Shown here piece after piece: positions 1 through 7,694 of a stretch of 64,000 bases of DNA; within the stretch, counting starts at the first letter, position 1; every line of letters begins with the position of its first letter. A program made the translations under genes and the position numbers. Under the pieces are notes generated by a model. That model worked only from the letters and a program-made list of their open reading frames with translations, ran no database searches and had not been told where the DNA came from. Source of the DNA: UBA10649 sp963700745 (GTDB taxonomy: Bacteria > Actinomycetota > Actinomycetes > S36-B12); the NCBI GenBank assembly GCA_963700745.1, contig CAVOYT010000001.1, positions 248,001 to 312,000 of the forward strand, read 5' to 3'.

Positions 1-1
1 G

Positions 2-1186
2 GAGGAGCTGCTGCGAGATTCCCAGCGAACCGCCCAGGCGGTGGCCCGCTCGATCATCACGCCGTTGGCCAATCAGGCCCTCCATGACGGTGACCCGGAG
101 GCAATGGCTGCTCTCGAAACCGCCATGGAGCTGCGATCGCGCGATGGTTCGCTCCTGAACGTGAAGGTGTGGCAGGACGGCGGCGACGGCAATGGGGTCA
201 TCCTGCACGCGGATGAGCCGGCATTGATGGGGATGACCTTCCCGATGGAACCGCACGTGTACGAGCTGTTCGGGACGACGGGCACAGTTTCCACCATCTC
301 CAGCCTGCAGCGGGACGAGAACGCCTTCCAGAGATCGTCCGGCGAACTGGTCGAGGTCTATACCGGCGTCATCGACGACGCCGGCGTACCGCTGCTCTTC
401 GAGGCCTACATCCCGACCGATCGACTGCGGGAGGACTCGCAGGAACTGGTCGGCAACCTTCTGCCACTCACGATCGGTGCCCTGATCCTGCTCACCCTCG
501 CAACGTTGCCGTTGGCCGTGTCCCTCGCGCGGCGGGTGGATCGTGCTCAGCAGGAGCGAGGCCGGCTGCTGCGCAATGCGGTGGACTCATCCGACCTCGA
601 ACGACGCCGAATCGCACAGGACCTGCATGACGGCGTCATCCAGGATCTCGCCGGCGTCGGCTACTCGCTTTCGTCCCTGTCGCGGCAGCTGCCAGCTGAC
701 GCAGACGTGCGCGGTCAGGTCGACAATGCGGCGCGCATCGTGCGTGCTGATGTTGCCTCACTGCGCACCCTCATGGCCGACATCCACCCGCCGGATCTCG
801 ACCACCGCGGTCTCGCCGAATCGGTCCGTGACCTGCTTCAGCACAGCCCCCTGGACACCCTGGATGTGACGTATGAGGTCGACCACCCGTTGACGCCGTC
901 TCCGACGTCTGGCCGTCTTGCCTTCCGCGTCGTGCGCGAATCCCTCCGCAACGTGGTCAAGCACGCCGATGCAACCACTGTGATTGTGCGGCTGTCCCAG
1001 GAGGACAACACGCTCACGGTGGAGGTCGCCGACGATGGGGTCGGCTTCGACACCGAGCGTGAGCGAGTCGACGGGCACCTCGGGCTGCGCCTGATGCAGG
1101 AGACCGTCGCGGACGCGGGCGGATCGGTGGTGATCACCTCGGAGGTCGGCACCGGCACCCGAGTGATCGGGCATCTACCCCTGTGA
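2..1186 (+). CDS. Sensor histidine kinase, NarL/DegS type (5' end outside window)
   Basis: This is the C-terminal part of a membrane sensor kinase. The frame is open from the first bases, so the start lies upstream. Counting from the GTG at 41, one hydrophobic segment lies at about residues 140-162, followed by a linker and a HisKA_3 dimerisation helix whose motif AQDLHDG contains the likely phosphorylated His196. A HATPase_c domain follows, with NVVKHADA (N box) and DDGVGFD (G1 box). In this family the kinase phosphorylates a LuxR/NarL-type response regulator; none is seen downstream, so the partner should lie upstream. The ligand is unknown because most of the sensor region is outside the window. 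Confidence 0.9.
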   Translation, partial: EELLRDSQRTAQAVARSIITPLANQALHDGDPEAMAALETAMELRSRDGSLLNVKVWQDGGDGNGVILHADEPALMGMTFPMEPHVYELFGTTGTVSTISSLQRDENAFQRSSGELVEVYTGVIDDAGVPLLFEAYIPTDRLREDSQELVGNLLPLTIGALILLTLATLPLAVSLARRVDRAQQERGRLLRNAVDSSDLERRRIAQDLHDGVIQDLAGVGYSLSSLSRQLPADADVRGQVDNAARIVRADVASLRTLMADIHPPDLDHRGLAESVRDLLQHSPLDTLDVTYEVDHPLTPSPTSGRLAFRVVRESLRNVVKHADATTVIVRLSQEDNTLTVEVADDGVGFDTERERVDGHLGLRLMQETVADAGGSVVITSEVGTGTRVIGHLPL

Positions 1187-1193
1187 TCGATCC

Positions 1194-1212
1194 GGTGCGG
1201 CCGCACCCCTTT
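1194..1212 (+). terminator. Putative intrinsic terminator after the sensor kinase
   Basis: The palindrome GGTGCGGCCGCACC begins eight bases after the kinase stop codon and can fold as a 5-bp stem with a GGCC loop. It is followed by CCTTTT. The position and short T run fit a terminator separating the kinase from the small cysteine-rich gene. Confidence 0.55.
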
Positions 1213-1275
1213 TGGCGTGGCGAAATGGGGGAAGCAGTACCCTGAACGTGAGAATCGGCGATCGGAGGGGACCCC

Positions 1276-1362
1276 ATGAGTGAGACACAGACCTGCACAA
1301 ATCCGAAGTGCACGTGCTCGCCTTGCACCTGCGTCGACTGCACCTGCAGCGACACTGACTGA
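1276..1362 (+). CDS. Small cysteine-rich, metallothionein-like protein (28 aa)
   Basis: A 28-codon gene with a good ribosome binding site (GGAGGGG, 5 bases before ATG). Seven of 28 residues are cysteine, at positions 7, 12, 14, 17, 19, 22 and 24, with no aromatic residue and no histidine. The core KCTCSPCTC has the CxCxxCxC spacing seen in bacterial SmtA-type metallothioneins, repeated once more as CVDCTC. It is much shorter than SmtA (about 56 aa) or MymT (about 53 aa). It sits alone between two terminator-like hairpins, so it is probably a separate transcript. Sequestration of Cu(I), Zn or Cd is inferred from composition; no metal-sensor gene lies next to it. Confidence 0.65.
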   Translation: MSETQTCTNPKCTCSPCTCVDCTCSDTD

Positions 1363-1401
1363 AGGCAACGTCAACTGACGAAGTTGACGAAGTGAACACT
1401 G

Positions 1402-1440
1402 AGTGAGGGCCCGACCTGACGGTCGGGCCCTCACTTCTTC
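1402..1440 (+). terminator. Strong intrinsic terminator after the cysteine-rich gene
   Basis: A perfect 15-bp inverted repeat (arms 1402-1416 and 1421-1435) with a 4-base loop TGAC is followed by TCTTC. It lies about 40 bases after the cysteine-rich gene stop, so that gene forms a short monocistronic unit. The symmetrical stem could act in both directions. Confidence 0.85.
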
Positions 1441-1529
1441 GACCTCACTTCGGGCCGACCCCGTTCATTAGGCTGCTCGCAGTCGGGATCCTGGCGGTGC
1501 CCAGGGTCCATTGGTTGGGGGAAGTGGAG

Positions 1530-2258
1530 ATGATGGTGAACACCGTGACCTGGGGGGCGTTTGCGGACGACTCGATGACACCGAGCCCCGGTGCATCGAT
1601 GACCGGCGACATGACCGGTGACATGGCCGGATCGGCTGGGGCGAGTCCCATGCCCTCGGGTGGGATGGACGGCGACATGATGGCCATGTCAGGGCCGGAT
1701 CTGTTGCCCCCGGCCGTCACGTGGATCTGGCTGATCGCCTTGACGGCCGTCCTGGTCTTCCACGGCTTGCACGCACTTCGAGCGAGCGGCCAGCATCGGT
1801 GGTTCCACGCCAGCCACGTCCTGATGCTGGTCAGCATGCTCTACATGTATGCGTCGATGGAGTTCAAGTGGACGTGGCTTCCCGCGAGCCTGCAGGCGTG
1901 GGTCTTCGGCCTGTCGACTGCGGCGATCCTGGTCTGGATGGTCTATCGCTTCGTGCAGCGAAGGCCGTTCAGCTACGTGTGGATCCTGGCACTGATCATG
2001 CAGGCCGCGATGATCTACATGTGGCTGCCGAACTGGATCGCCGTGCTCACGTGGATTCTGGTCGTCTACTACGCGCTTGAGACCCTGGCTTGGCTCTTCG
2101 GGCTGATCAATGACACCAAGGGTTCTGGAGGTGTGGGACCAGGCGATCGGTCGTCCTTCGTTCCGATTGCCCACGCCACGGTGCTGGGCAACGTAAGCAT
2201 GGCGATCTGCGCTGCCAGCATGGGCTACATGTTCGCCGCGATGCAGTTGATGCGCTAG
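1530..2258 (+). CDS. DUF5134-like membrane protein with Met-rich N terminus
   Basis: A 242-residue integral membrane protein. I chose the ATG at 1530 over the GTG at 1497 because GGGGGAAGTGGAG lies directly before it. The N-terminal 60 residues hold repeated M-x-x-D/G-M motifs (TGDMTGDMAG, GGMDGDMMAMSG) that resemble metal-binding methionine segments. About six membrane helices follow, with conserved FHGLHALR and WFHASHVLMLVSMLYMY. This pattern matches the actinobacterial DUF5134 family, whose function is not established. Proximity to the metallothionein-like gene and the methionine motifs suggest a copper link, but that is inference. Confidence 0.75.
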   Translation: MMVNTVTWGAFADDSMTPSPGASMTGDMTGDMAGSAGASPMPSGGMDGDMMAMSGPDLLPPAVTWIWLIALTAVLVFHGLHALRASGQHRWFHASHVLMLVSMLYMYASMEFKWTWLPASLQAWVFGLSTAAILVWMVYRFVQRRPFSYVWILALIMQAAMIYMWLPNWIAVLTWILVVYYALETLAWLFGLINDTKGSGGVGPGDRSSFVPIAHATVLGNVSMAICAASMGYMFAAMQLMR

Positions 2259-2275
2259 CGGGTCATGGGCGACTG

Positions 2276-2310
2276 CGCCTGGGTGACCGGAAGCCCCGGC
2301 CACCCAGGCG
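2276..2310. terminator. Bidirectional terminator between convergent genes
   Basis: A 10-bp perfect inverted repeat CGCCTGGGTG / CACCCAGGCG encloses a smaller CCGG...CCGG stem. It lies between the stop codons of the DUF5134-like gene (plus) and katG (minus), the expected place for a shared terminator. There is no clear T tract. Confidence 0.6.
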
Positions 2311-2315
2311 GCGGT

Positions 2316-4499
2316 TCACGCCAGATCGAACCGGTCCAGCATCATGACCTTGTCCCACGCGGCGACGAAGTCGCGCACGAACTTCTCCTTCGCGTCGTCA
2401 CTCGCGTAGACCTCGGCGAGGGCCCGCAGTTGCGAGTTCGAGCCGATCACGAGATCGACGCGGCTCGCAGTCCACTTCGGCTCGCCCGTCGTGCGGTCAC
2501 GGCCCTCGAAGACGGCCTCGTCCTCGTCCACCGGCGTCCACTCCGTGCCCATGTCGAGCACGTTGACGAAGAAGTCGTTCGTCAGGGTCCCAGGCTGCTG
2601 GGTGAAGACACCGAGCGCGGACTGCCCCACGTTCGCGTTCAGGGCGCGCATCCCGCCGACCAGCACCGTCATCTCCGGGGCGGTGAGGGTCAGCAGCGCG
2701 GCCCGCTCGACGAGCAGGTGCTCGGCGGGGATCTCGTGGCCCTTCGCGAGGTAGTTGCGGAAGCCGTCGAACGTCGGTTCCAGAACGGCGAAGGCCTCCA
2801 CGTCGGTCTGGTCCGCAGCGGCGTCCGTTCGTCCCGGGGTGAACGGGACCTGAACATCGAAGCCCGCATCCTTGGCGGCCTTCTCCACCGCGGCGCAGCC
2901 GCCGAGCACGATGAGATCAGCGAGCGAGACCTTCTTGTCACCGGCCTGGGTCGCGTTGAACTCCTCCTGGATGCCGGTCAGCGTCTGCAGGACACCGGCT
3001 AGCTCAGCCGGGTTGTTGACCGCCCACGCCACCTGCGGCTCCAGGCGGATGCGCGCCCCATTGGCGCCACCGCGCTTGTCGGTGCCGCGGAAGGTGGCGG
3101 CCGACGCCCAGGCGGTCGAGACCAGCTGGGAGACCGAAAGCCCCGACGCCAGCAGCTTCTCCTTGAGGGAAGACGCGTCCTGCGCGTCGATCAACGCATG
3201 ATCGACCGCGGGAATCGGGTCCTGCCAGATGAGCTCCTCCGCCGGAACCTCCGGACCGAGGTACCGGGCCTTGGGTCCCATGTCGCGGTGCGTGAGCTTG
3301 AACCATGCCCGCGCGAAGGCATCGGCGAACGCGTCGGGGTTGGCGAGGAAGCCGCGCGCGATGGGCTCGTAGATCGGGTCGAAGCGGAGGGCGAGGTCCG
3401 CCGTGGTCATGACCGGTGCATGCCGCTTCGAGGGGTCGTGGGGATCGGGCACGGCATCCGCCGCGGCCCCATCCTTGGGTATCCATTGCTGGGCGCCGGC
3501 AGGACTCTTCGTCAGCTCCCACTCGTAGCCGAAGAGGGTCTCGAGGTAGCTGTTGTCCCACGTGATGGGCGTGGGGTTCCACGCACCCTCGAGGCCGCTG
3601 CCGATGGTGTAGTCGCCGGTGCCCGTGCCGAAGGAGTTCTTCCACCCCAGACCCATCTGCTGCAGGGGGGCCGCCTCGGGCTCGGGTCCGACGTACTTGT
3701 TGGGATCGCCAGCGCCGTGCGTCTTGCCGAACGTGTGGCCACCAGCCACCAACGCCACCGTCTCCTCATCGTTCATGGCCATGCGTGCGAAGGTCTCGCG
3801 GATGTCCCGCGCCGACGCCATCGGATCCGGATTGCCGTTGGGACCCTCGGGGTTCACGTAGATCAGGCCCATCTGAACTGCCGCGAGCGGGTTCTCCAGA
3901 TCACGCTCACCGGAGTAGCGCTCGTCGCCCAGCCACTCGGCCTCGGCGCCCCAATAGGTCTCGTCCGGCTCCCAGACGTCCGCACGCCCGCCGCCGAAGC
4001 CGAAGGTATCGAAGCCCATCGACTCCAGTGCGACGTTGCCGGTCAGGATCATGAGGTCTGCCCAGGAGAGCTTGTCGCCGTACTTCTGCTTGATCGGCCA
4101 GAGCAGTCGACGGGCCTTGTCGAGGTTGACGTTGTCGGGCCAGCTGTTGAGCGGGGCGAAACGCTGCATTCCTGCGCCACCGCCACCGCGGCCGTCGATG
4201 GTCCGGTACGTGCCCGCGCTGTGCCACGCCATGCGGATGAACATGGGCCCGTAGTGGCCGTAGTCGGCCGGCCACCAGTCCTGCGAATCCGTCATCAACA
4301 CACGGAGGTCCTGCTTCACCGCATCGAGGTCGAGCGACGTGAACGCCTCGGCGTAGTCGAAGTCCCCACCCATGGGGTCGGCCGCGGGCGGGTTCGGGTG
4401 CAGCCGCTTCAGGTTCAGCTGGTTGGGCCACCAGTCGCGGTTCTGCACTCCTGCGCTGCCCTGCCCATGCATGACCGGGCACTTGCTCTCGTCGTCCAT
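2316..4499 (-). CDS. katG: Catalase-peroxidase KatG
   Basis: Bifunctional haem catalase-peroxidase, 727 residues from its own ATG, the normal length. Distal-side residues are in FIRMAWHSAG (Arg89, Trp92, His93) and the proximal haem ligand is His255 in GGHTFGKTHG. Trp92, Tyr214 (LIYVNPEG) and Met240 (FARMAMND) can form the Met-Tyr-Trp adduct typical of the family. AGGAGAG lies nine bases before the ATG, so katG can be translated independently. However, the reading frame is open without a stop all the way back through the upstream furA, so an 895-residue FurA-KatG polypeptide is also possible. Expected role: hydrogen peroxide removal in the cytoplasm. Confidence 0.97.
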   Translation of the reverse strand: MDDESKCPVMHGQGSAGVQNRDWWPNQLNLKRLHPNPPAADPMGGDFDYAEAFTSLDLDAVKQDLRVLMTDSQDWWPADYGHYGPMFIRMAWHSAGTYRTIDGRGGGGAGMQRFAPLNSWPDNVNLDKARRLLWPIKQKYGDKLSWADLMILTGNVALESMGFDTFGFGGGRADVWEPDETYWGAEAEWLGDERYSGERDLENPLAAVQMGLIYVNPEGPNGNPDPMASARDIRETFARMAMNDEETVALVAGGHTFGKTHGAGDPNKYVGPEPEAAPLQQMGLGWKNSFGTGTGDYTIGSGLEGAWNPTPITWDNSYLETLFGYEWELTKSPAGAQQWIPKDGAAADAVPDPHDPSKRHAPVMTTADLALRFDPIYEPIARGFLANPDAFADAFARAWFKLTHRDMGPKARYLGPEVPAEELIWQDPIPAVDHALIDAQDASSLKEKLLASGLSVSQLVSTAWASAATFRGTDKRGGANGARIRLEPQVAWAVNNPAELAGVLQTLTGIQEEFNATQAGDKKVSLADLIVLGGCAAVEKAAKDAGFDVQVPFTPGRTDAAADQTDVEAFAVLEPTFDGFRNYLAKGHEIPAEHLLVERAALLTLTAPEMTVLVGGMRALNANVGQSALGVFTQQPGTLTNDFFVNVLDMGTEWTPVDEDEAVFEGRDRTTGEPKWTASRVDLVIGSNSQLRALAEVYASDDAKEKFVRDFVAAWDKVMMLDRFDLA

Positions 4500-5003
4500 C
4501 GTGACCTCTCCTGTGGTTGGGGCCTGGCTGTCAGGCGGGGGAGTGCGTTTCGGTGCGCGCGGGGGCCTGTCCTCGGTGCCGGCGGAGCCCTCCGCCAGGC
4601 ATTCCTGGCATCGGCCCCAGTAGACGACCTCGGCCTCGTCGATCTCGTAGCCCATGTCGTCGGACGCCGTGAGGCAGGGCGCGGAGCCGACCGCGCAGTC
4701 GACGTCGACCAGACGGCCGCAGCTGCGGCAGATCAGGTGGTGGTGGTTGTCATTGACCCGATCCTCGAACCGGGCCGGTGACCCGACGGGCTGGATGCGC
4801 CGAATGAGTCCCGCATCCGCGAGGACGCCGAGGGCGTCGTACACGGACTGCCGCGAGATGGCGCCGATCTCGGCCCGGGCGACCGTAGCGACGCCATCGG
4901 CCGCGATGTGCGGCTGCGCCGAGACGGCGCGCAGCACGGCCAACCGCTGAGCGGTCACCTGAACCCCGTGCTGTCGAAGGAGATCGGCCGGATCGATGGG
5001 CAC
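4500..5003 (-). CDS. furA: Fur-family repressor FurA, in frame with katG
   Basis: Iron/peroxide-sensing Fur-family regulator, about 140 residues plus a 28-residue Pro-rich tail. The winged helix spans about residues 10-80; the metal site includes HHH at 87-89, and CxxC pairs lie at 92/95 and 132/135. The start is GTG at 5003. In mycobacteria and streptomycetes FurA represses furA-katG, and the order here matches. Oddly there is no stop codon: the frame continues through a Pro-rich stretch (about residues 146-163) into katG, which has its own ribosome binding site inside the tail. Either this is a real fusion or stop read-out, or one base error hides the furA stop; a TGA exists one frame away near 4535. 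Confidence 0.9.
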
Positions 5004-5045
5004 CCGCTTAGACTACATCAAAACTTGGACTCAGTCAGGGGCTGA
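5004..5045 (-). promoter_or_regulatory. Putative furA-katG promoter/operator
   Basis: Only 31 bp separate the upstream nifX-like stop from the furA GTG. The segment contains the locally AT-rich stretch CAAGTTTTGATGTAGTCTAAG just before the start codon, unusual in this GC-rich sequence. The -10-like TAGTCT lies close to the GTG, so a leaderless transcript is plausible, as is FurA autoregulation. The assignment is by position and composition only. Confidence 0.4.
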
Positions 5046-5367
5046 TCGCGGCAGCGCTCCGAGCGTCCCCGTCGACCCCCAGGTGCACGCGGACCCCGAG
5101 CTTGGTCAGCATGTTCAACATGGGTTCGCCCATGTGCCCGGCAGCGACAGTGGTGACGGCGTTGTCCTGGATGAACTGGGCAACCCGCGCATGGTGGCTG
5201 CCCGGGGTACCCATGTCGTGGGACACATCCCAGTTCACTGACTCCGTTCGCCAGTTGCTGATCTGCCCATCTTCGACGGTGGCGAGGGCGACAATGGGCG
5301 CCTTGCCCCAGCTGTGGGCGACCTGCCCGTCGGCGGTGACGGGGAGGCAGACGATCTCGGTGGTCAT
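5035..5367 (-). CDS. NifX/NifB-C-like (dinitrogenase iron-molybdenum cofactor fold) protein
   Basis: A 110-residue protein of the family named after the FeMo-cofactor carrier domain (NifX, NafY, C terminus of NifB). It begins MTTEIVCLPVTADGQVAHSWG and contains NWDVSHDMG and a histidine-rich SHHARVAQF. The start is ATG at 5367, preceded by GAAAGGA. No nitrogenase gene is present, and most family members outside diazotrophs have no known role. It follows the peroxiredoxin gene by 62 bp and precedes furA by 31 bp, so it is likely co-transcribed with peroxide defence. A relative lies at 15072-15419 after the Hdr-like operon. Binding of a metal-sulfur species is an inference. Confidence 0.8.
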   Translation of the reverse strand: MTTEIVCLPVTADGQVAHSWGKAPIVALATVEDGQISNWRTESVNWDVSHDMGTPGSHHARVAQFIQDNAVTTVAAGHMGEPMLNMLTKLGVRVHLGVDGDARSAAAISP

Positions 5368-5429
5368 GGCGGTCCTTTCGTCGTGATGGCTGCCTGCGGT
5401 GCGGGGCAGACAGCCACCACGGTCGTGGG

Positions 5430-6146
5430 CTACTTGCTGATGGCGGCGTAGACAGCTTCCTCTGTGACGTCCTTCGTGCAGAAGAACCAGTCGACGCACG
5501 TCACGCCTTCGTCCTTGCCGTCCATGCGGTCCTTGGCGGTGCCGCACGAGCCAGCTGGCGGGACGATGACGGCGTCGCCGGGGCGCCAGTCCGCGGGCGT
5601 GGCGATGTCCAGTGCGTCGGCGGTCTGAAGTGCGACGATCACGCGCTTGAGCTCGTCGAAGTTGCGGCCCAGGCTCAGCGGGTAGTAGATGATCGTCCGG
5701 ATGATCCCCTTGGGATCGACCACGAACACGGCTCGCACGGCCTTCGTGCTGTCCTCGCCGGGCATGATCATTCCGTACTTGCCGGCGATCTCCATGGTGA
5801 TGTCCTCGATGAGGGGGAAGTTCACCTCGACGTCCTTCATTCCCTTGAACTCGATCGTGTCCTTGATGGTGCGCAGCCATGCGATGTGGCTGTACAGGCC
5901 ATCGATCGACAGTCCCACGAGCTTGGTGTTCAAGGCGGCGAAGTCATCTTCCATCGTGGCGAAGGTCATGAACTCCGTCGTGCAAACGGGGGTGAAGTCG
6001 GCCGGGTGGCTGAAGAAGATCACCCAGTGGCCCTTGAAGTCTCCGGGAAACGAGATTGGGCCTTGCGTGGTGACCGCCGTGAAGGCTGGCGCGGCGTCGC
6101 CGATGCGTGGCATCGACGTGGCGGTGGCGATGGCAGGCTCAGTCAT
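5430..6146 (-). CDS. Peroxiredoxin, Prx6/archaeal type
   Basis: A 238-residue AhpC/TSA-family peroxidase with a C-terminal 1-cysPrx_C domain. The peroxidatic Cys55 is in FTPVCTTEF. Three more cysteines occur near the C terminus (AGSCGTAK, GVTCVDWFFC), as in the long archaeal-type peroxiredoxins where they act in resolution. The start codon overlaps the upstream fur2 stop (ATGA), and GAAAGGA precedes it. Reduces H2O2 and organic peroxides in the cytoplasm. Coupling to a Fur-type regulator suggests peroxide- or metal-responsive control. Confidence 0.93.
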   Translation of the reverse strand: MTEPAIATATSMPRIGDAAPAFTAVTTQGPISFPGDFKGHWVIFFSHPADFTPVCTTEFMTFATMEDDFAALNTKLVGLSIDGLYSHIAWLRTIKDTIEFKGMKDVEVNFPLIEDITMEIAGKYGMIMPGEDSTKAVRAVFVVDPKGIIRTIIYYPLSLGRNFDELKRVIVALQTADALDIATPADWRPGDAVIVPPAGSCGTAKDRMDGKDEGVTCVDWFFCTKDVTEEAVYAAISK

Positions 6147-6601
6147 GGTTGTTTCCTTTCGGGGGTGGGTGCGCGCCCTTCGCGCGCGGAATCCTGGCAA
6201 TCAGGGCAGACGCCCCAGAAGACGATCTCCGCCTCTTCCAATGCGAAACCGTGAGTCTGCGGGGGAACCAGACAGGTTTCGGCGTCGTGTTCGCAGTCGA
6301 GGTCGACGACGCGACCGCAGGGTCGGCAGACCAGGTGGTGATGGTTGTCCGCGCGCTTCAGCTCGTAGAGAGCGGCGCTGCCTGCTGGTTCGATCCGGTG
6401 CACGAGTCCCGCGGCCGTCAAGTCGGAGAGGACGTTGTAGACCGCCTGGCTCGACACGGTTCCCGTGCGTTCCCGGATTCCGGCGGCCACGGTCTCAGCG
6501 GGGATGTGGCTGACCTCTGCCAGGACCTGCAGGGCGGCGATCCGCGGACCGGTGACCCGTAGTCCGTGGTCGCGGAGGTCCGCGGCGGCAGTCATCTCCA
6601 T
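6143..6601 (-). CDS. Second Fur-family regulator (PerR/FurA-like)
   Basis: A 152-residue Fur-family repressor, clearly related to the FurA at 4500-5003 (both have NHHHL, a VVDLDC- or LVDVDC-type segment and an E-AEIVFWG or E-AEVVYWG segment). The winged helix is N-terminal; CxxC pairs are CRPC and CPDC. Its stop overlaps the peroxiredoxin start by four bases, so the two are translationally coupled. A TCTCCA-N4-TGGAGA repeat covers the start codon. Most likely it autoregulates a fur2-prx-nifX-like operon in response to peroxide or metal. Confidence 0.9.
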   Translation of the reverse strand: MEMTAAADLRDHGLRVTGPRIAALQVLAEVSHIPAETVAAGIRERTGTVSSQAVYNVLSDLTAAGLVHRIEPAGSAALYELKRADNHHHLVCRPCGRVVDLDCEHDAETCLVPPQTHGFALEEAEIVFWGVCPDCQDSAREGRAPTPERKQP

Positions 6602-6610
6602 ATCTGGAGA
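6595..6610 (-). promoter_or_regulatory. Inverted repeat at the fur2 start (candidate Fur/PerR box)
   Basis: TCTCCATATCTGGAGA has perfect 6-bp arms around TATC and includes the start codon of fur2. The adjoining 6611-6640 segment is AT-rich (TTAACACTTAATGG). The placement would let the regulator block its own leaderless or short-leader transcript. The sequence differs from the classical Bacillus PerR box. Confidence 0.5.
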
Positions 6611-6680
6611 TTAACACTTAATGGAAATACTCTAGAATACTGGGTTGCACAGGCAGAGGTTCGCAGTCTCGGTGTGGCTA

Positions 6681-6696
6681 ATACCCCGTGGGGTAT
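6681..6696 (+). promoter_or_regulatory. CsoR/CstR-type operator
   Basis: ATACCCCGTGGGGTAT is a perfect palindrome with 7-bp arms. CsoR-family repressors (CsoR, CstR, RcnR, FrmR) bind palindromes built from a TACCCC/GGGGTA-type core. It overlaps a -10-like TAATAC at 6679-6684 and lies 20 bp before the zinc-ribbon gene start. No CsoR-family gene is present in the window, so the repressor would be encoded elsewhere. Confidence 0.65.
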
Positions 6697-6716
6697 TCTC
6701 GGGTCCAGGAGGTCGG

Positions 6717-7541
6717 ATGTCTCGGGCAGGAGCAGTGCTACCCCTCACCGTCACGCATCCGGAACTGGCGGACCAGATCCTGCCGCCCTTCGATCCTGAG
6801 CTCCTCACCGAGGACAGTGAGGACGTCGTCGTGTGGTGCGGCCCCCTCGACCACGTCTGGCGCTCGAGTGTTGTCGATCGCATCCAGGGCAGAGGCTGCC
6901 CGGTCTGCTCGGCCCTGCGGGCACCGTCACAGGGCCGATCGCTGGCCCAGGTGGACCCCGGCGTAGCAGCGGATGCCGATGGCTGGGATCCCGATCAGGT
7001 CAGCGCCGGCTCGCGGGTGGAGATGCCGTGGCGCTGCCCGGACTGCGGAACGCGATGGATCGCGGAGATTCGCGCGCGCGTACACGGCCATCGACCGTGT
7101 CCTACCTGCAGCAGGTCCGAGAGGCCACCACTGTCGGTCACGCACCCTGAGCTCGCTGCGCAGATGATGGCCCCCTTCGACCCGGACGAGTTCACCCACG
7201 GGAGCAAGGCCAAGGTCCGGTGGCGTGGACCCATCGGACATGAGTGGGAGGCCACGATCGCGAATCGCGTGAAGGGCTCTGGGTGTCCGGTCTGTTCTCA
7301 CGGCGCAGGCGGTCGTGCTCGTCGCACTCCCGAACCGGGCGCGAGCCTGGCAGATCTCTACCCCACGGTGGCCGCCGAAGCCCTCGGTTGGGACCCGACC
7401 CTCTATCGCGCCAAGTCCAGTGCTCGGCTGCCATGGCGATGCTCGACGTGCGCGCACGAATGGAACGCCACGATCTATGCGAGAACTCAGCGGACCGGTT
7501 GCCCGGCTTGCGCGCGCGAACGTCGGCGCACCAAGCAGTAG
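6717..7541 (+). CDS. Zinc-ribbon/treble-clef repeat protein (DUF4379-like)
   Basis: A 274-residue protein built from four repeated treble-clef units, each ending in a GCPVC-type knuckle: GRGCPVCSA, HRPCPTCSR, GSGCPVCSH and RTGCPACAR. Each unit has a conserved Trp core such as HVWRSSV, TRWIAEI, HEWEATI or HEWNATI. Two spacers, SLAQVDPGVAADADGWDP and SLADLYPTVAAEALGWDP, are also repeats. This matches the probable zinc-ribbon family PF14311, often found with nuclease domains, but no nuclease is present here. ATG at 6717 follows AGGAGGTCGG. A perfect CsoR-like operator lies just upstream, so it may belong to the same regulon as the tusA operon. Function unknown. Confidence 0.8.
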   Translation: MSRAGAVLPLTVTHPELADQILPPFDPELLTEDSEDVVVWCGPLDHVWRSSVVDRIQGRGCPVCSALRAPSQGRSLAQVDPGVAADADGWDPDQVSAGSRVEMPWRCPDCGTRWIAEIRARVHGHRPCPTCSRSERPPLSVTHPELAAQMMAPFDPDEFTHGSKAKVRWRGPIGHEWEATIANRVKGSGCPVCSHGAGGRARRTPEPGASLADLYPTVAAEALGWDPTLYRAKSSARLPWRCSTCAHEWNATIYARTQRTGCPACARERRRTKQ

Positions 7542-7694
7542 GAGTGATCTGCCGGCTGCGGGAGTGAACCCGTACACCAGCAGGTACAGGGAGCGACCAA
7601 AAACCCTTGGCAGTATTAGAGTTTTCGCTATCGCATTGTGACGCAACAGACACCGAAAGTATCGCTGCGCGGGACCTCTGGCACGGCAATGGGG

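Noticed and set aside
3198..4781. Long open frame opposite katG/furA
   Set aside because: Composition is Arg/Val/His-rich with no domain, and it is exactly antisense to a well-supported gene; such frames are common in GC-rich DNA.
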